From the NCBI RefSeq assembly GCF_014750685.1, contig NZ_JAAXGE010000021.1, positions 1-38,112 of the forward strand: a stretch of 38,112 nucleotides of DNA, written 5' to 3'. Positions 16,953-27,453 of the stretch are shown piece after piece. A program made the position numbers and the translations under genes. Source of the stretch: Bacteroides sp. GM023. GTDB lineage: Bacteria > Bacteroidota > Bacteroidia > Bacteroidales > Bacteroidaceae. Numbering within the stretch: position 1 is the stretch's first letter; each line of letters opens with the position of its first letter. The notes beneath the pieces are model-generated. The model had not been told where the DNA came from and made no database searches. It was given only the letters and a program-made list of their open reading frames with translations.

Positions 16953-17173
16953 GCGATAGCCCCTCCCTGACGGTGGCAGAAATTGGTTATATCCTCAACT
17001 ACGTCTTTAAAAGACTGAGTATGTGCTATACCGTAATTTTGATCAATGAAATCGATTCCTTTAAATCGTTCTAGATAACGGTAGGCCTGGCTGTCACTTA
17101 ACTTATGAGTACGGGCAAATTCGTTCACCAAAGCAATGATGTATTCCACTTTATCTTTTACATTGAATTCCAT
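16949..17173 (-). CDS. DUF3791 family small protein, first gene of the cassette
   Basis: A 74-residue, mostly helical cytoplasmic protein. KVEYIIALVNEFARTHKLSDSQAYRYLERFKGIDFIDQNYGIAHTQSF fits the DUF3791 pattern (E-x-hydrophobic helix, a short central helix, then an HT motif), a family commonly found beside DUF3990. It is first in the cassette, with a perfect -7 box about 36 bases upstream, and its stop overlaps the DUF3990 start (ATGA at 16952-16949). An antitoxin-like or immunity role is a reasonable guess from the order; nothing in the sequence proves it. No DNA-binding motif is apparent. Confidence 0.82.
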   Translation of the reverse strand: MEFNVKDKVEYIIALVNEFARTHKLSDSQAYRYLERFKGIDFIDQNYGIAHTQSFKDVVEDITNFCHRQGGAIA

Positions 17174-17208
17174 AACTTATTTTCCTTTTCTTAATTGATT
17201 GCTGGTAA

Positions 17209-17216
17209 CAAAGATA
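17209..17216 (-). promoter_or_regulatory. -7 box for the DUF3990 cassette
   Basis: The minus strand reads TATCTTTG, a perfect TAnnTTTG box, 36 bases before the ATG at 17173. The predicted leader is about 30 bases, too short for a large riboregulator. The -33 element is not clear. Confidence 0.55.
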
Positions 17217-17292
17217 GAGAAAAACGTTGTATTATCCTGCGGATTAATAGTAATTTATATCCTCGGAAGCAGCTAATTTCATTCGGATGCGT

Positions 17293-17300
17293 TATCTTTG
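17293..17300 (+). promoter_or_regulatory. -7 box for the ABC-F gene
   Basis: TATCTTTG followed by CAG is a perfect -7 box. It lies inside the longest reading frame (ATG at 17287), so that ATG cannot be the start used by a transcript beginning near 17306. This moves the start to the GTG at 17332. Confidence 0.6.
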
Positions 17301-17331
17301 CAGTCCAAAATCTTATAAATCAGAGACAGAA

Positions 17332-19290
<1,959 letters not shown>

Positions 19291-19302
19291 AACAAAACAA
19301 CG

Positions 19303-19344
19303 GGTGTCAAACGTTATATATAACGAACCTGTAACTTTGACACC
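19303..19344 (+). promoter_or_regulatory. Nested palindromes over the promoter of the M13 peptidase gene
   Basis: GGTGTCAAA (19303-19311) and its exact complement TTTGACACC (19336-19344) enclose a 14-bp perfect palindrome, CGTTATATATAACG (19312-19325). The right outer arm overlaps a -7 box, TAACTTTG (19332-19339), so the dyad covers the promoter and not the transcript. That is the geometry of a repressor operator. No long T run follows, so it is unlikely to be the terminator of the ABC-F gene. Confidence 0.55.
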
Positions 19345-19380
19345 AAATAGCATGATAATTCTATAATTATTATATTGAAT

Positions 19381-21417
19381 ATGAAAGTAACCAAGTATTT
19401 ACCAATTCTTGCCGTATGCCTTATGACAACAGGATGTAACAGTAAGAAAGAGGCCGTACTGACGTCCGGTATCGACCTTGCTAATCTGGATACCACGGCT
19501 ATGCCGGGTACAAGTTTTTATCAATACGCTTGTGGCGGTTGGGTGAAAGACCACCCGCTGACAGACGAGTACTCCCGTTTCGGAACATTCGACATGTTGC
19601 GTGAAAACAGCCGTGAACAACTGAAAGCCTTGATTGCCGAACTGGCTTCAAAGACAGACAACGCTCCGGGCAGCGCCGCTCAAAAAGTGGGTGACCTTTA
19701 CAACATCGCAATGGACAGCGTGAAACTGAACCAGGAGGGTGTAGCTCCGATTAAAGCCGAACTGGCAGCCATCGACGCGCTTAAAGATAAGAAAGACATC
19801 TACGCATACATCGCCGAAAGCCAGAAGAAAGGCATCCGTCCTTACTTCACCATGTTCGTAAGCGCCGATGATATGAACAGCTCCATGAATATGGTACAGA
19901 CCTACCAGGGCGGTATCGGAATGGGACAACGTGACTATTACCTGGAAGATGACGAACAGACTACCAATATCCGCAACAAATATCAGGAACACATCGCCAA
20001 GATGTTCCAGTTGGCAGGCTACGATGAAGCTACCGCACAAAAAGCGGTAAAAGCTGTAATGAACATCGAAACTCGCCTGGCCAAAGCAGCCCGTTCACAG
20101 GTAGAATTGCGTGACCCTCATGCCAACTACAACAAGATGGACATGGAAACGCTGAAAAAGAACTTCCCGACTTTCGACTGGGATACATACTTCACTATCT
20201 CCGGTTTGAAAGACCTTAAAGAAGTGAATGTAGGTCAGCCGGCTGCCATGAAAGAAGTTGCCGATGTCATTAATACCGTATCTCTCGACGACCAGAAACT
20301 ATATCTGCAATGGGGATTGATAGACGCTGCCGCTTCTTACCTGAGCGACGACTTCGAAGCTCAGAACTTCGACTTTTATAGCAGAACAATGTCCGGCAAG
20401 AAAGAAATGCAACCTCGTTGGAAGCGTTCTGTAAGCACAGTAGACGGTGTACTCGGCGAAGTAGTAGGACAGATGTACGTAGAAAAATACTTCCCCGCTG
20501 CTGCCAAAGAACGTATGGTCACACTGGTGAAGAACCTGCAAACCTCCTTGGGCGAACGCATCAAAGGGCTTGAATGGATGAGCGAACCGACCAAAGAGAA
20601 AGCTCTGGAAAAACTGGCTACCTTCCATGTAAAAATCGGCTACCCGGACAAATGGAAAGACTACTCCGCATTGGAGATTAAAAACGATTCTTACTGGGCA
20701 AACATTGAGCGTGCCAACCAATGGGATTACAATGAAATGATTGCCAAAGCCGGCAAGCCCGTCGACAAGGACGAATGGCTGATGACACCGCAGACAGTCA
20801 ACGCATACTATAACCCGACTACCAACGAAATCTGCTTCCCCGCAGCCATCCTGCAACCGCCATTCTTCGATATGAATGCCGACGACGCCATGAACTACGG
20901 TGCTATCGGAGTCGTTATCGGACATGAAATGACCCACGGATTCGACGACCAGGGACGTCAATATGACAAAGACGGAAACCTGAAAGACTGGTGGACAGAA
21001 GAAGATGCTAAAAAGTTCGAAGAACGTGCCCAGGTAATGGTGAACTTCTTTGACAGTATCGAAGTTGCCCCGGGTGTACACGGAAACGGTGAACTGACTC
21101 TCGGTGAGAACATTGCCGACCATGGTGGTCTGCAAGTTTCCTACCAGGCTTTCAAGAACGCGACAGCGAATGCACCGCTCGAAACAGTAGACGGATTTAC
21201 TCCCGAACAACGTTTCTTCCTTGCTTACGCTAATGTATGGGCAGGAAATATCCGTCCGGAAGAAATTCTCCGATTGACCAAACTCGACCCTCACTCATTG
21301 GGCAAATGGCGTGTAGACGGTGCGCTGCCTCAAATCGGAACATGGTACGAAGCATTCAACATTACCGAGCAAGACCCGATGTTCGTTCCTAAAGACAAAC
21401 GCGTGTCTATTTGGTAA
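19381..21417 (+). CDS. M13 (neprilysin/PepO) family zinc metallopeptidase, lipoprotein
   Basis: A 678-residue endopeptidase of the gluzincin M13 family. The lipoprotein signal ends in lipobox MTTGC (C19), so it is probably anchored facing the periplasm or the surface. Zinc ligands are H515 and H519 in VIGHEMTHGFDDQG and E576 in GENIADHGG, with catalytic E516 and D580. Upstream, the family's NAYYNPTTNEICFPAAILQPPFF substrate-binding block is present, and the C-terminal region is normal except that the end is KDKRVSIW where family members often end in C-x-x-W. It would cut small peptides. ATG at 19381 is preferred to a TTG two codons earlier. It has its own promoter and terminator. Confidence 0.95.
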   Translation: MKVTKYLPILAVCLMTTGCNSKKEAVLTSGIDLANLDTTAMPGTSFYQYACGGWVKDHPLTDEYSRFGTFDMLRENSREQLKALIAELASKTDNAPGSAAQKVGDLYNIAMDSVKLNQEGVAPIKAELAAIDALKDKKDIYAYIAESQKKGIRPYFTMFVSADDMNSSMNMVQTYQGGIGMGQRDYYLEDDEQTTNIRNKYQEHIAKMFQLAGYDEATAQKAVKAVMNIETRLAKAARSQVELRDPHANYNKMDMETLKKNFPTFDWDTYFTISGLKDLKEVNVGQPAAMKEVADVINTVSLDDQKLYLQWGLIDAAASYLSDDFEAQNFDFYSRTMSGKKEMQPRWKRSVSTVDGVLGEVVGQMYVEKYFPAAAKERMVTLVKNLQTSLGERIKGLEWMSEPTKEKALEKLATFHVKIGYPDKWKDYSALEIKNDSYWANIERANQWDYNEMIAKAGKPVDKDEWLMTPQTVNAYYNPTTNEICFPAAILQPPFFDMNADDAMNYGAIGVVIGHEMTHGFDDQGRQYDKDGNLKDWWTEEDAKKFEERAQVMVNFFDSIEVAPGVHGNGELTLGENIADHGGLQVSYQAFKNATANAPLETVDGFTPEQRFFLAYANVWAGNIRPEEILRLTKLDPHSLGKWRVDGALPQIGTWYEAFNITEQDPMFVPKDKRVSIW

Positions 21418-21448
21418 TAGTTTTTGAATAGAAACATACTTTGCGAAG

Positions 21449-21489
21449 AAGCGTTGATTTTTCATATAGAAGAGTCAACGCTTTTTTTT
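21449..21489 (+). terminator. Intrinsic terminator after the M13 peptidase gene
   Basis: AAGCGTTGA (21449-21457) pairs with TCAACGCTT (21475-21483) across a 17-base loop and runs into eight T (21482-21489). It stands 32 bases past the stop codon. Confidence 0.85.
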
Positions 21490-21533
21490 ATTAATTCACA
21501 CCTTATTTATTACGTACGATGAACAATATTTCG

Positions 21534-21541
21534 TAACTTTG
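21534..21541 (+). promoter_or_regulatory. -7 box for purH
   Basis: TAACTTTG followed by CGC matches TAnnTTTG. It overlaps the first possible start of the purH frame (TTG at 21539), which rules that start out. The -33 region is not clear. No riboswitch-like fold fits in the short leader of about 22 bases. Confidence 0.55.
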
Positions 21542-21568
21542 CGCATCAAATACTTAATAGGCAATTCA

Positions 21569-23092
21569 ATGTCAGAATCTAAAAGAATAAAAACTGCATT
21601 GGTATCTGTATACCACAAAGAAGGTTTGGAAGAAATTATTACCAAACTTCATGAAGAAGGAGTAGAGTTTCTGTCAACAGGCGGAACTCGTCAGTTTATT
21701 GAATCATTGGGATATCCTTGTAAGGCGGTGGAAGATTTGACCACTTATCCTTCTATCCTCGGTGGTCGGGTAAAGACATTACATCCGAAAATCTTCGGAG
21801 GTATCCTTTGTCGTCGTGGACTGGAGCAGGATATGCAACAGATTGAGAAGTACGAAATCCCTGAAATAGATTTGGTAATTGTAGACTTGTATCCGTTTGA
21901 AGCTACCGTAGCTTCCGGCGCGTCCGAAGCAGACATTATTGAAAAAATCGATATAGGCGGAATCTCATTGATTCGTGCCGCAGCCAAGAACTACAATGAT
22001 GTTATCATCGTAGCTTCACAGGCACAATACAAACCATTGCTGGATATGTTGATGGAGCATGGCGCTACTTCTTCACTCGAAGAACGCCGTTGGATGGCAA
22101 AAGAAGCATTTGCCGTTTCTTCTCACTATGATTCAGCTATCTTCAACTATTTCGATGCCGGCGAAGGCTCTGCTTTCCGTTGCTCGGTGAACAACCAAAA
22201 GCAACTCCGCTACGGTGAAAACCCGCATCAGAAAGGTTATTTCTATGGAAACCTGGAAGCTATGTTCGACCAGATTCACGGAAAAGAAATCTCTTACAAT
22301 AACCTTCTCGACATCAACGCAGCCGTTGACTTAATCGACGAATTCGACGACCTCACATTCGCTATCCTGAAGCACAACAATGCTTGCGGTCTGGCTTCAC
22401 GCTCTACCGTACTGGATGCATGGAATGACGCATTGGCAGGTGACCCTGTTTCTGCTTTCGGCGGCGTGCTGATTACCAATGGCGTGATTGACAAGGAAGC
22501 AGCCGAAGAAATCAACAAGATTTTCTTCGAAGTGATTATCGCACCGGATTATGACGTGGATGCACTCGAAATCCTGGGACAAAAAAAGAACCGCATCATC
22601 CTCGTACGTAAGGAAGCCAAATTGCCGAAGAAGCAATTCCGCGCCCTGCTGAACGGCGTATTGGTGCAGGATAAAGATACTAATATTGAAACGGTAGCCG
22701 ACCTGAAAACCGTGACAGACAAAGCTCCTACTCCCGAAGAAGTAGAAGACATGTTGTTTGCCAACAAAATCGTGAAGAACAGCAAGTCCAATGCCATCGT
22801 GTTGGCAAAAGGCAAGCAACTTCTCGCAAGCGGTGTAGGACAGACTTCACGTGTAGACGCATTGAAACAAGCAATTGAAAAAGCTAAATCATTCGGTTTC
22901 GACCTGAATGGTGCAGTGATGGCTTCAGATGCCTTCTTCCCGTTCCCCGATTGTGTGGAAATTGCGGATAAGGAAGGTGTTACGGCTGTTATCCAACCGG
23001 GAGGTTCGGTAAAAGACGACTTATCTTTTGCTTACTGCAATGAGCACGGTATGGCGATGGTGACTACCGGTATCCGTCATTTTAAACACTAA
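21569..23092 (+). CDS. purH: Bifunctional AICAR formyltransferase / IMP cyclohydrolase
   Basis: A 507-residue cytoplasmic enzyme for the last two steps of de novo purine synthesis: formylation of AICAR with 10-formyl-THF, then ring closure to IMP. The N-terminal IMP cyclohydrolase (about 1-190) shows TALVSVYHKEGLEEI, FLSTGGT and LGGRVKTLHPKIFGGIL. The C-terminal transformylase shows LRYGENPHQKGYFYG, the conserved KHNNACG and, near the end, SDAFFPFPDCVEIADKEGVTAVIQPGGSVKD. Length matches the family. The ATG at 21569 gives MSESKRIKTALVSVYHK. It is followed 126 bases later by mreB across a large inverted repeat. Confidence 0.97.
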   Translation: MSESKRIKTALVSVYHKEGLEEIITKLHEEGVEFLSTGGTRQFIESLGYPCKAVEDLTTYPSILGGRVKTLHPKIFGGILCRRGLEQDMQQIEKYEIPEIDLVIVDLYPFEATVASGASEADIIEKIDIGGISLIRAAAKNYNDVIIVASQAQYKPLLDMLMEHGATSSLEERRWMAKEAFAVSSHYDSAIFNYFDAGEGSAFRCSVNNQKQLRYGENPHQKGYFYGNLEAMFDQIHGKEISYNNLLDINAAVDLIDEFDDLTFAILKHNNACGLASRSTVLDAWNDALAGDPVSAFGGVLITNGVIDKEAAEEINKIFFEVIIAPDYDVDALEILGQKKNRIILVRKEAKLPKKQFRALLNGVLVQDKDTNIETVADLKTVTDKAPTPEEVEDMLFANKIVKNSKSNAIVLAKGKQLLASGVGQTSRVDALKQAIEKAKSFGFDLNGAVMASDAFFPFPDCVEIADKEGVTAVIQPGGSVKDDLSFAYCNEHGMAMVTTGIRHFKH

Positions 23093-23096
23093 AGCG

Positions 23097-23212
23097 ATTT
23101 ACTATTTGACAATTTACAATTTACTATTCAGCCGTTCGGCAATATGGATTTGATTGTCAGATAGTAATAAGTATGTATCAAATAGTAAATAGTAAATTGT
23201 CAAATAGTAAAT
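23097..23212. repeat. 33-bp inverted repeat between purH and mreB
   Basis: The left arm (23097-23129) and right arm (23180-23212) are reverse complements over 33 bases with only about three mismatches, around a 50-base spacer. The arms are made of short TAGTAAAT and CAATTTAC units, so the element is also internally repetitive. It fills nearly the whole gap and ends 7 bases before the mreB ATG. As RNA it would be a long AU-rich hairpin that could hide the mreB ribosome-binding region or stabilise transcript ends. Confidence 0.8.
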
Positions 23213-23218
23213 AAAAGA

Positions 23219-24241
23219 ATGGGATTGTTTTCTTTTACACAAGAAATCGCGATGGACTTGGGCACAGCCAATACCATCATTATCACGAATGGAAAAATCG
23301 TGGTGGATGAGCCTTCGGTTGTAGCCTTGGATCGTCGTACGGATAAGATGATTGCCGTTGGGGAAAAGGCGAAGTTGATGCATGAAAAGACCCACGAAAA
23401 CATACGCACTATCCGTCCGTTGAGAGACGGTGTGATTGCCGACTTCTATGCTTGCGAGCAGATGATGCGCGGATTGATTAAACGGGTAAACACCCGTAAC
23501 CACTTATTTTCGCCCTCTCTCCGCATGGTGATTGGCGTTCCTTCGGGAAGTACGGAAGTCGAACTCCGTGCTGTTCGTGACTCAGCCGAGCATGCCGGCG
23601 GACGTGACGTCTACTTGATTTTCGAACCGATGGCTGCGGCAATCGGTATCGGTATCGACGTAGAAGCACCGGAAGGAAACATGATCGTCGATATAGGTGG
23701 TGGTTCTACGGAAATTGCCGTTATCTCCCTCGGAGGTATCGTTTCCAACAACTCCATCCGTGTTGCTGGTGACGACCTGACCGAAGATATTCGCGAATAC
23801 ATGAGCCGTCAGCATAATGTGAAAGTCAGCGAGCGTATGGCGGAACGTATCAAGATAAACGTAGGTGCTGCCTTGACCGAACTGGGCGAAGGCTCTCCTG
23901 AAGATTATATTGTTCACGGTCCGAACCGTATCACAGCTCTTCCGATGGAAGTACCCGTATGCTATCAGGAAGTAGCTCACTGTCTGGAGAAATCAATCTC
24001 GAAGATTGAAACAGCTATATTGAGTGCGTTGGAATGTACTCCGCCCGAACTTTACGCTGACATTGTGCACAATGGTATCTACCTATCCGGTGGTGGCGCA
24101 TTGCTCCGTGGACTGGACAAGAGACTGACTGACAAGATCAATATTCCTTTCCACATTGCGGAAGATCCTTTGCACGCTGTTGCCAAAGGTACAGGAGTTG
24201 CATTAAAGAATGTAGACCGTTTCTCCTTCTTAATGAGATAA
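23219..24241 (+). CDS. mreB: Rod shape-determining actin homologue MreB
   Basis: A 340-residue bacterial actin that forms membrane-bound filaments and directs lateral wall synthesis. The actin-fold phosphate loops are visible: phosphate 1 MDLGTANTIIITNGKIVVDEPSVVA, phosphate 2 IVDIGGGSTEIAVIS and the adenosine motif YLSGGGALLRGLD. The N-terminal MGLFSFTQEIAMDLG carries the short hydrophobic membrane-binding lead. It is first in the mreB-mreC-mreD-PBP2-rodA cluster; mreC starts 7 bases after its stop. Confidence 0.97.
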   Translation: MGLFSFTQEIAMDLGTANTIIITNGKIVVDEPSVVALDRRTDKMIAVGEKAKLMHEKTHENIRTIRPLRDGVIADFYACEQMMRGLIKRVNTRNHLFSPSLRMVIGVPSGSTEVELRAVRDSAEHAGGRDVYLIFEPMAAAIGIGIDVEAPEGNMIVDIGGGSTEIAVISLGGIVSNNSIRVAGDDLTEDIREYMSRQHNVKVSERMAERIKINVGAALTELGEGSPEDYIVHGPNRITALPMEVPVCYQEVAHCLEKSISKIETAILSALECTPPELYADIVHNGIYLSGGGALLRGLDKRLTDKINIPFHIAEDPLHAVAKGTGVALKNVDRFSFLMR

Positions 24242-24248
24242 ATCAGGG

Positions 24249-25094
24249 ATGAGGAATTTAATAAACTTCCTTCTGAAATACAATTACTGGTTCCTCTTTA
24301 TCATATTAGAGGTAGCCAGTTTTGTTTTGTTATTTCGGTTCAACCGCTATCAGCAGAGTACTTATTTTACTTCTGCCAATACGGTTGTGGGGGCGGTTTA
24401 TGAAGTTTCGGGAGGAATAACCTCTTATTTTCATCTGAAATCTGTCAATGAAAACCTGCTGGATCGTAATATGCTGCTCGAACAGCAAATCACGAACCTG
24501 GAGAAAGCCTTGAAAGAACGTCAGGTCGATTCGGTGACTGTCAACAGTATCCGTCAGATGCCGCAGAATGATTACCAGTTGTTCAAGGCACACGTGATAA
24601 AGAACAGTCTGACACTGCCCGATAACTACATTACCCTTGATAAAGGTTCTTCTTCCGGCATCCGTCCCGAGATGGGAGTGGTAGACGGCAATGGAATTGT
24701 AGGTATCGTGTACGAGACGTCTCCTTCCTATTCGGTCGTGATTTCCGTATTGAACAGCAAGTCCAATATAAGTTGTAAGATTATAGGCAGTGATTACTTC
24801 GGCTATCTGAAATGGGAGCACGGAGATTCACGCTATGCTTATCTGAAAGACCTGCCCCGTCACGCGGAATTTAATTTGGGAGATACCGTAGTGACCAGTG
24901 GTTTCTCAACCGTATTCCCGGAAGGCATTATGGTAGGTACGGTAGATGATATGTCCGACTCCAACGACGGACTGTCCTACCTGTTGAAGATAAAGCTGGC
25001 TACCGATTTCGGTAAACTCAGCGATGTACGTGTAGTAGCCCGCAACGGTCAGGAGGAACAGAAGAAACTTGAAAACAAGGTAGCAAAAGAATGA
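24249..25094 (+). CDS. mreC: Rod shape-determining protein MreC
   Basis: A 281-residue bitopic inner-membrane protein. One TM helix (about 14-31, YWFLFIILEVASFVLLF) is followed by a coiled coil (about 65-100, NENLLDRNMLLEQQITNLEKALKE) and a periplasmic beta-rich region with the family pattern NYITLDKGSSSGIRPEMGVVDGNGIVGIV. It scaffolds PBP2 and RodA and self-associates. The stop codon overlaps the mreD ATG (ATGA), indicating translational coupling. Confidence 0.95.
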   Translation: MRNLINFLLKYNYWFLFIILEVASFVLLFRFNRYQQSTYFTSANTVVGAVYEVSGGITSYFHLKSVNENLLDRNMLLEQQITNLEKALKERQVDSVTVNSIRQMPQNDYQLFKAHVIKNSLTLPDNYITLDKGSSSGIRPEMGVVDGNGIVGIVYETSPSYSVVISVLNSKSNISCKIIGSDYFGYLKWEHGDSRYAYLKDLPRHAEFNLGDTVVTSGFSTVFPEGIMVGTVDDMSDSNDGLSYLLKIKLATDFGKLSDVRVVARNGQEEQKKLENKVAKE

Positions 25095-25588
25095 TTATCA
25101 CCTATATACATAGAATCGGATGGTTTATCGGGCTGGTACTTCTTCAGGTGCTTATCCTGAATAACGTGCATATAGCAGGATACGCTACTCCTTTTCTCTA
25201 TATTTACTTTATACTGAAGTTCAATTCCGGCACTTCGCGGAATGAACTGATGCTGTGGGCTTTCTTTTTCGGACTCACTATCGACGTATTTGCCGATACT
25301 CCGGGGATGAATGCGGCTGCCACCGTGCTGCTCGCTTTCCTTCGCCCTTCCCTGCTGCGACTGTTTACTCCCCGTGACAACCTGGACAGCTTCATTCCTT
25401 CTTTCAAGACGATGGGAATCACTCCTTTCCTGAAATATACTACTGCAAGTGTTTTTGTGCATAGCTTGGCACTACTCTCCATTGAGTTCTTCTCGTTTTC
25501 CAGCATTTGGCTGTTGCTGCTGCGGGTGTTACTTTGCACCATCCTGACTGTGACTTGTATTGTGGCTGTTGAAGGTATAAGGAAGTAA
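25091..25588 (+). CDS. mreD: Rod shape-determining protein MreD
   Basis: A 165-residue inner-membrane protein with about five or six hydrophobic segments and few charges, as expected for MreD. The block FLYIYFILKFNSGTSRNELMLWAFFFGLTIDVFADTPGMNAAATVLLAF matches the Bacteroidota version. It links MreC to the wall-synthesis enzymes. It overlaps mreC by 4 bases and PBP2 follows after two bases. Identification leans partly on gene order because MreD diverges quickly. Confidence 0.92.
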   Translation: MIITYIHRIGWFIGLVLLQVLILNNVHIAGYATPFLYIYFILKFNSGTSRNELMLWAFFFGLTIDVFADTPGMNAAATVLLAFLRPSLLRLFTPRDNLDSFIPSFKTMGITPFLKYTTASVFVHSLALLSIEFFSFSSIWLLLLRVLLCTILTVTCIVAVEGIRK

Positions 25589-25590
25589 AG

Positions 25591-27453
25591 ATGGCAAAAG
25601 ATTATAGATTAGAGAAGCGCAAATTTGTTATCAGTGGCATTGCCCTATCCATTGTTCTCATTTATCTGATACGGCTTTTCGTCTTGCAGATAACGACGGA
25701 CGACTATAAAAAGAATGCCGACAGCAACGCTTTCCTGAATAAGATTCAATATCCCTCGCGCGGAGCTATCTACGACCGTGCCGGCAAACTGCTGGTATTC
25801 AATCAGCCTGCCTATGACATCTCGATTGTTCCGAAAGAAGTGGAAAACCTGGACACACTCGACCTGTGTCAGTCTTTGAACATCACTCGTGCCCAATTCC
25901 TGAAGATAATGAGCGACATGAAAGACCGTCGCCGCAATCCGGGATACTCCCGCTATACCAACCAGCTATTTATGTCGCAACTTTCGGCAGAAGAATGTGG
26001 CGTCTTTCAGGAAAAACTGTTCAAGTTCCGTGGTTTCTATATCCAGCGACGTACCATCCGCCAATATTCCTACAATGCCGCCGCCCATGCTTTGGGCGAC
26101 ATCGGAGAAGTTTCCGCCAAAGAAATGGAAGCGGATGAAGAAGGATACTATATCCGTGGTGACTATGTCGGCAAGTTGGGTGTGGAGAAATCATATGAAA
26201 AGTACCTGCGCGGAGAGAAAGGAATTGAAATCCTGCTTCGTGATGCGCACGGCCGTATTCAGGGGCATTATATGGATGGCGAATACGACCGCCCTTCCGT
26301 CCCCGGCAAGAACCTGACACTAAGCCTGGACATTGATTTACAGATGTTGGGTGAACGCTTGCTGAAGAACAAAATCGGAAGTATCGTAGCCATCGAACCC
26401 GAAACCGGAGAAATCCTCTGCCTGGTATCTTCTCCGAACTATGACCCGCATTTGATGATCGGTCGTCAACGGGGTAAGAACCATCTGATGCTGCAACGTG
26501 ATAAGATGAAGCCCTTGCTGAACCGTGCTTTGATGGGTGTTTATCCACCGGGATCTACCTTCAAGACAGCACAAGGACTAACCTTCCTGCAAGAAGGGAT
26601 CATCACCGAGCAAAGTCCTACATACCCCTGCTCACGTGGTTTCCATTACGGCAGACTGACGGTAGGTTGCCATGCTCACGGAGCGCCGCTTCCGTTGATA
26701 CCCGCCATCGCTACATCGTGCAACTCCTATTTCTGTTGGGGACTGTTCCGTATGTTCGGCGACCGCAAGTACGGTTCGCCTCAGAATGCCATTACCGTTT
26801 GGAAAGACCACATGGTTTCGCAGGGATTCGGTTACAAACTGGGAGTCGATTTGCCGGGAGAGAAACGCGGGTTAATCCCGAACGCGCAATTCTATGATAA
26901 AGCATATCGTGGACACTGGAACGGACTGACGGTAATCAGTATCTCCATCGGTCAGGGAGAAATCCTGTCCACCCCGCTTCAGATTGCGAACTTGGGAGCA
27001 ACGATAGCCAACCGGGGATATTTCGTCACACCGCATATTGTAAAAGAAATCCAGGACAATCAGATAGACAGTCTCTACCGTACTCCCCGCTATACCACTA
27101 TTGAAAAGAGACATTACGAATCAGTAGTAGAAGGTATGCGCGCCGCCGCTACGGGCGGTACTTGCCGGATGCTTTCCATGATGATTCCGGATGTGGAAGC
27201 CTGTGGAAAAACAGGTACTGCGCAAAACCGCGGACACGACCACTCGGTATTTATGGGCTTCGCGCCGATGAACAAACCGAAGATAGCTATTGCCGTCTAT
27301 GTGGAGAACGGCGGATGGGGCGCTACATACGGAGTTCCTTTCGGGGCATTGCTGATGGAGCAGTATTTGAAAGGCAAGCTCTCGCCTGAGAACGAGTTGA
27401 GGGCGGAAGAATTTAGTAACAGAGTGATATTATATGGTAACGAGGAGCGATAG
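25591..27453 (+). CDS. mrdA: Penicillin-binding protein 2, elongasome transpeptidase
   Basis: A 620-residue class B penicillin-binding protein: a short cytoplasmic start, one TM (about 10-30), a dimerisation/pedestal region and a C-terminal transpeptidase. The active-site triads are intact: S322-T-F-K325 in YPPGSTFKTAQG, S376-C-N378 and K540-T-G542 in CGKTGTAQN. It cross-links new peptidoglycan during lateral growth together with RodA and is the target of mecillinam-type beta-lactams in other bacteria. The N-terminal YPSRGAIYDRAGKLLVFN motif is typical. Its last 20 bases overlap the start of rodA. Confidence 0.96.
   Translation: MAKDYRLEKRKFVISGIALSIVLIYLIRLFVLQITTDDYKKNADSNAFLNKIQYPSRGAIYDRAGKLLVFNQPAYDISIVPKEVENLDTLDLCQSLNITRAQFLKIMSDMKDRRRNPGYSRYTNQLFMSQLSAEECGVFQEKLFKFRGFYIQRRTIRQYSYNAAAHALGDIGEVSAKEMEADEEGYYIRGDYVGKLGVEKSYEKYLRGEKGIEILLRDAHGRIQGHYMDGEYDRPSVPGKNLTLSLDIDLQMLGERLLKNKIGSIVAIEPETGEILCLVSSPNYDPHLMIGRQRGKNHLMLQRDKMKPLLNRALMGVYPPGSTFKTAQGLTFLQEGIITEQSPTYPCSRGFHYGRLTVGCHAHGAPLPLIPAIATSCNSYFCWGLFRMFGDRKYGSPQNAITVWKDHMVSQGFGYKLGVDLPGEKRGLIPNAQFYDKAYRGHWNGLTVISISIGQGEILSTPLQIANLGATIANRGYFVTPHIVKEIQDNQIDSLYRTPRYTTIEKRHYESVVEGMRAAATGGTCRMLSMMIPDVEACGKTGTAQNRGHDHSVFMGFAPMNKPKIAIAVYVENGGWGATYGVPFGALLMEQYLKGKLSPENELRAEEFSNRVILYGNEER

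Noticed and set aside
17287..17331. ATG at 17287 as ABC-F start
   Set aside because: A perfect -7 box (17293-17300) lies inside this extension, so a transcript from it would lack the ATG.
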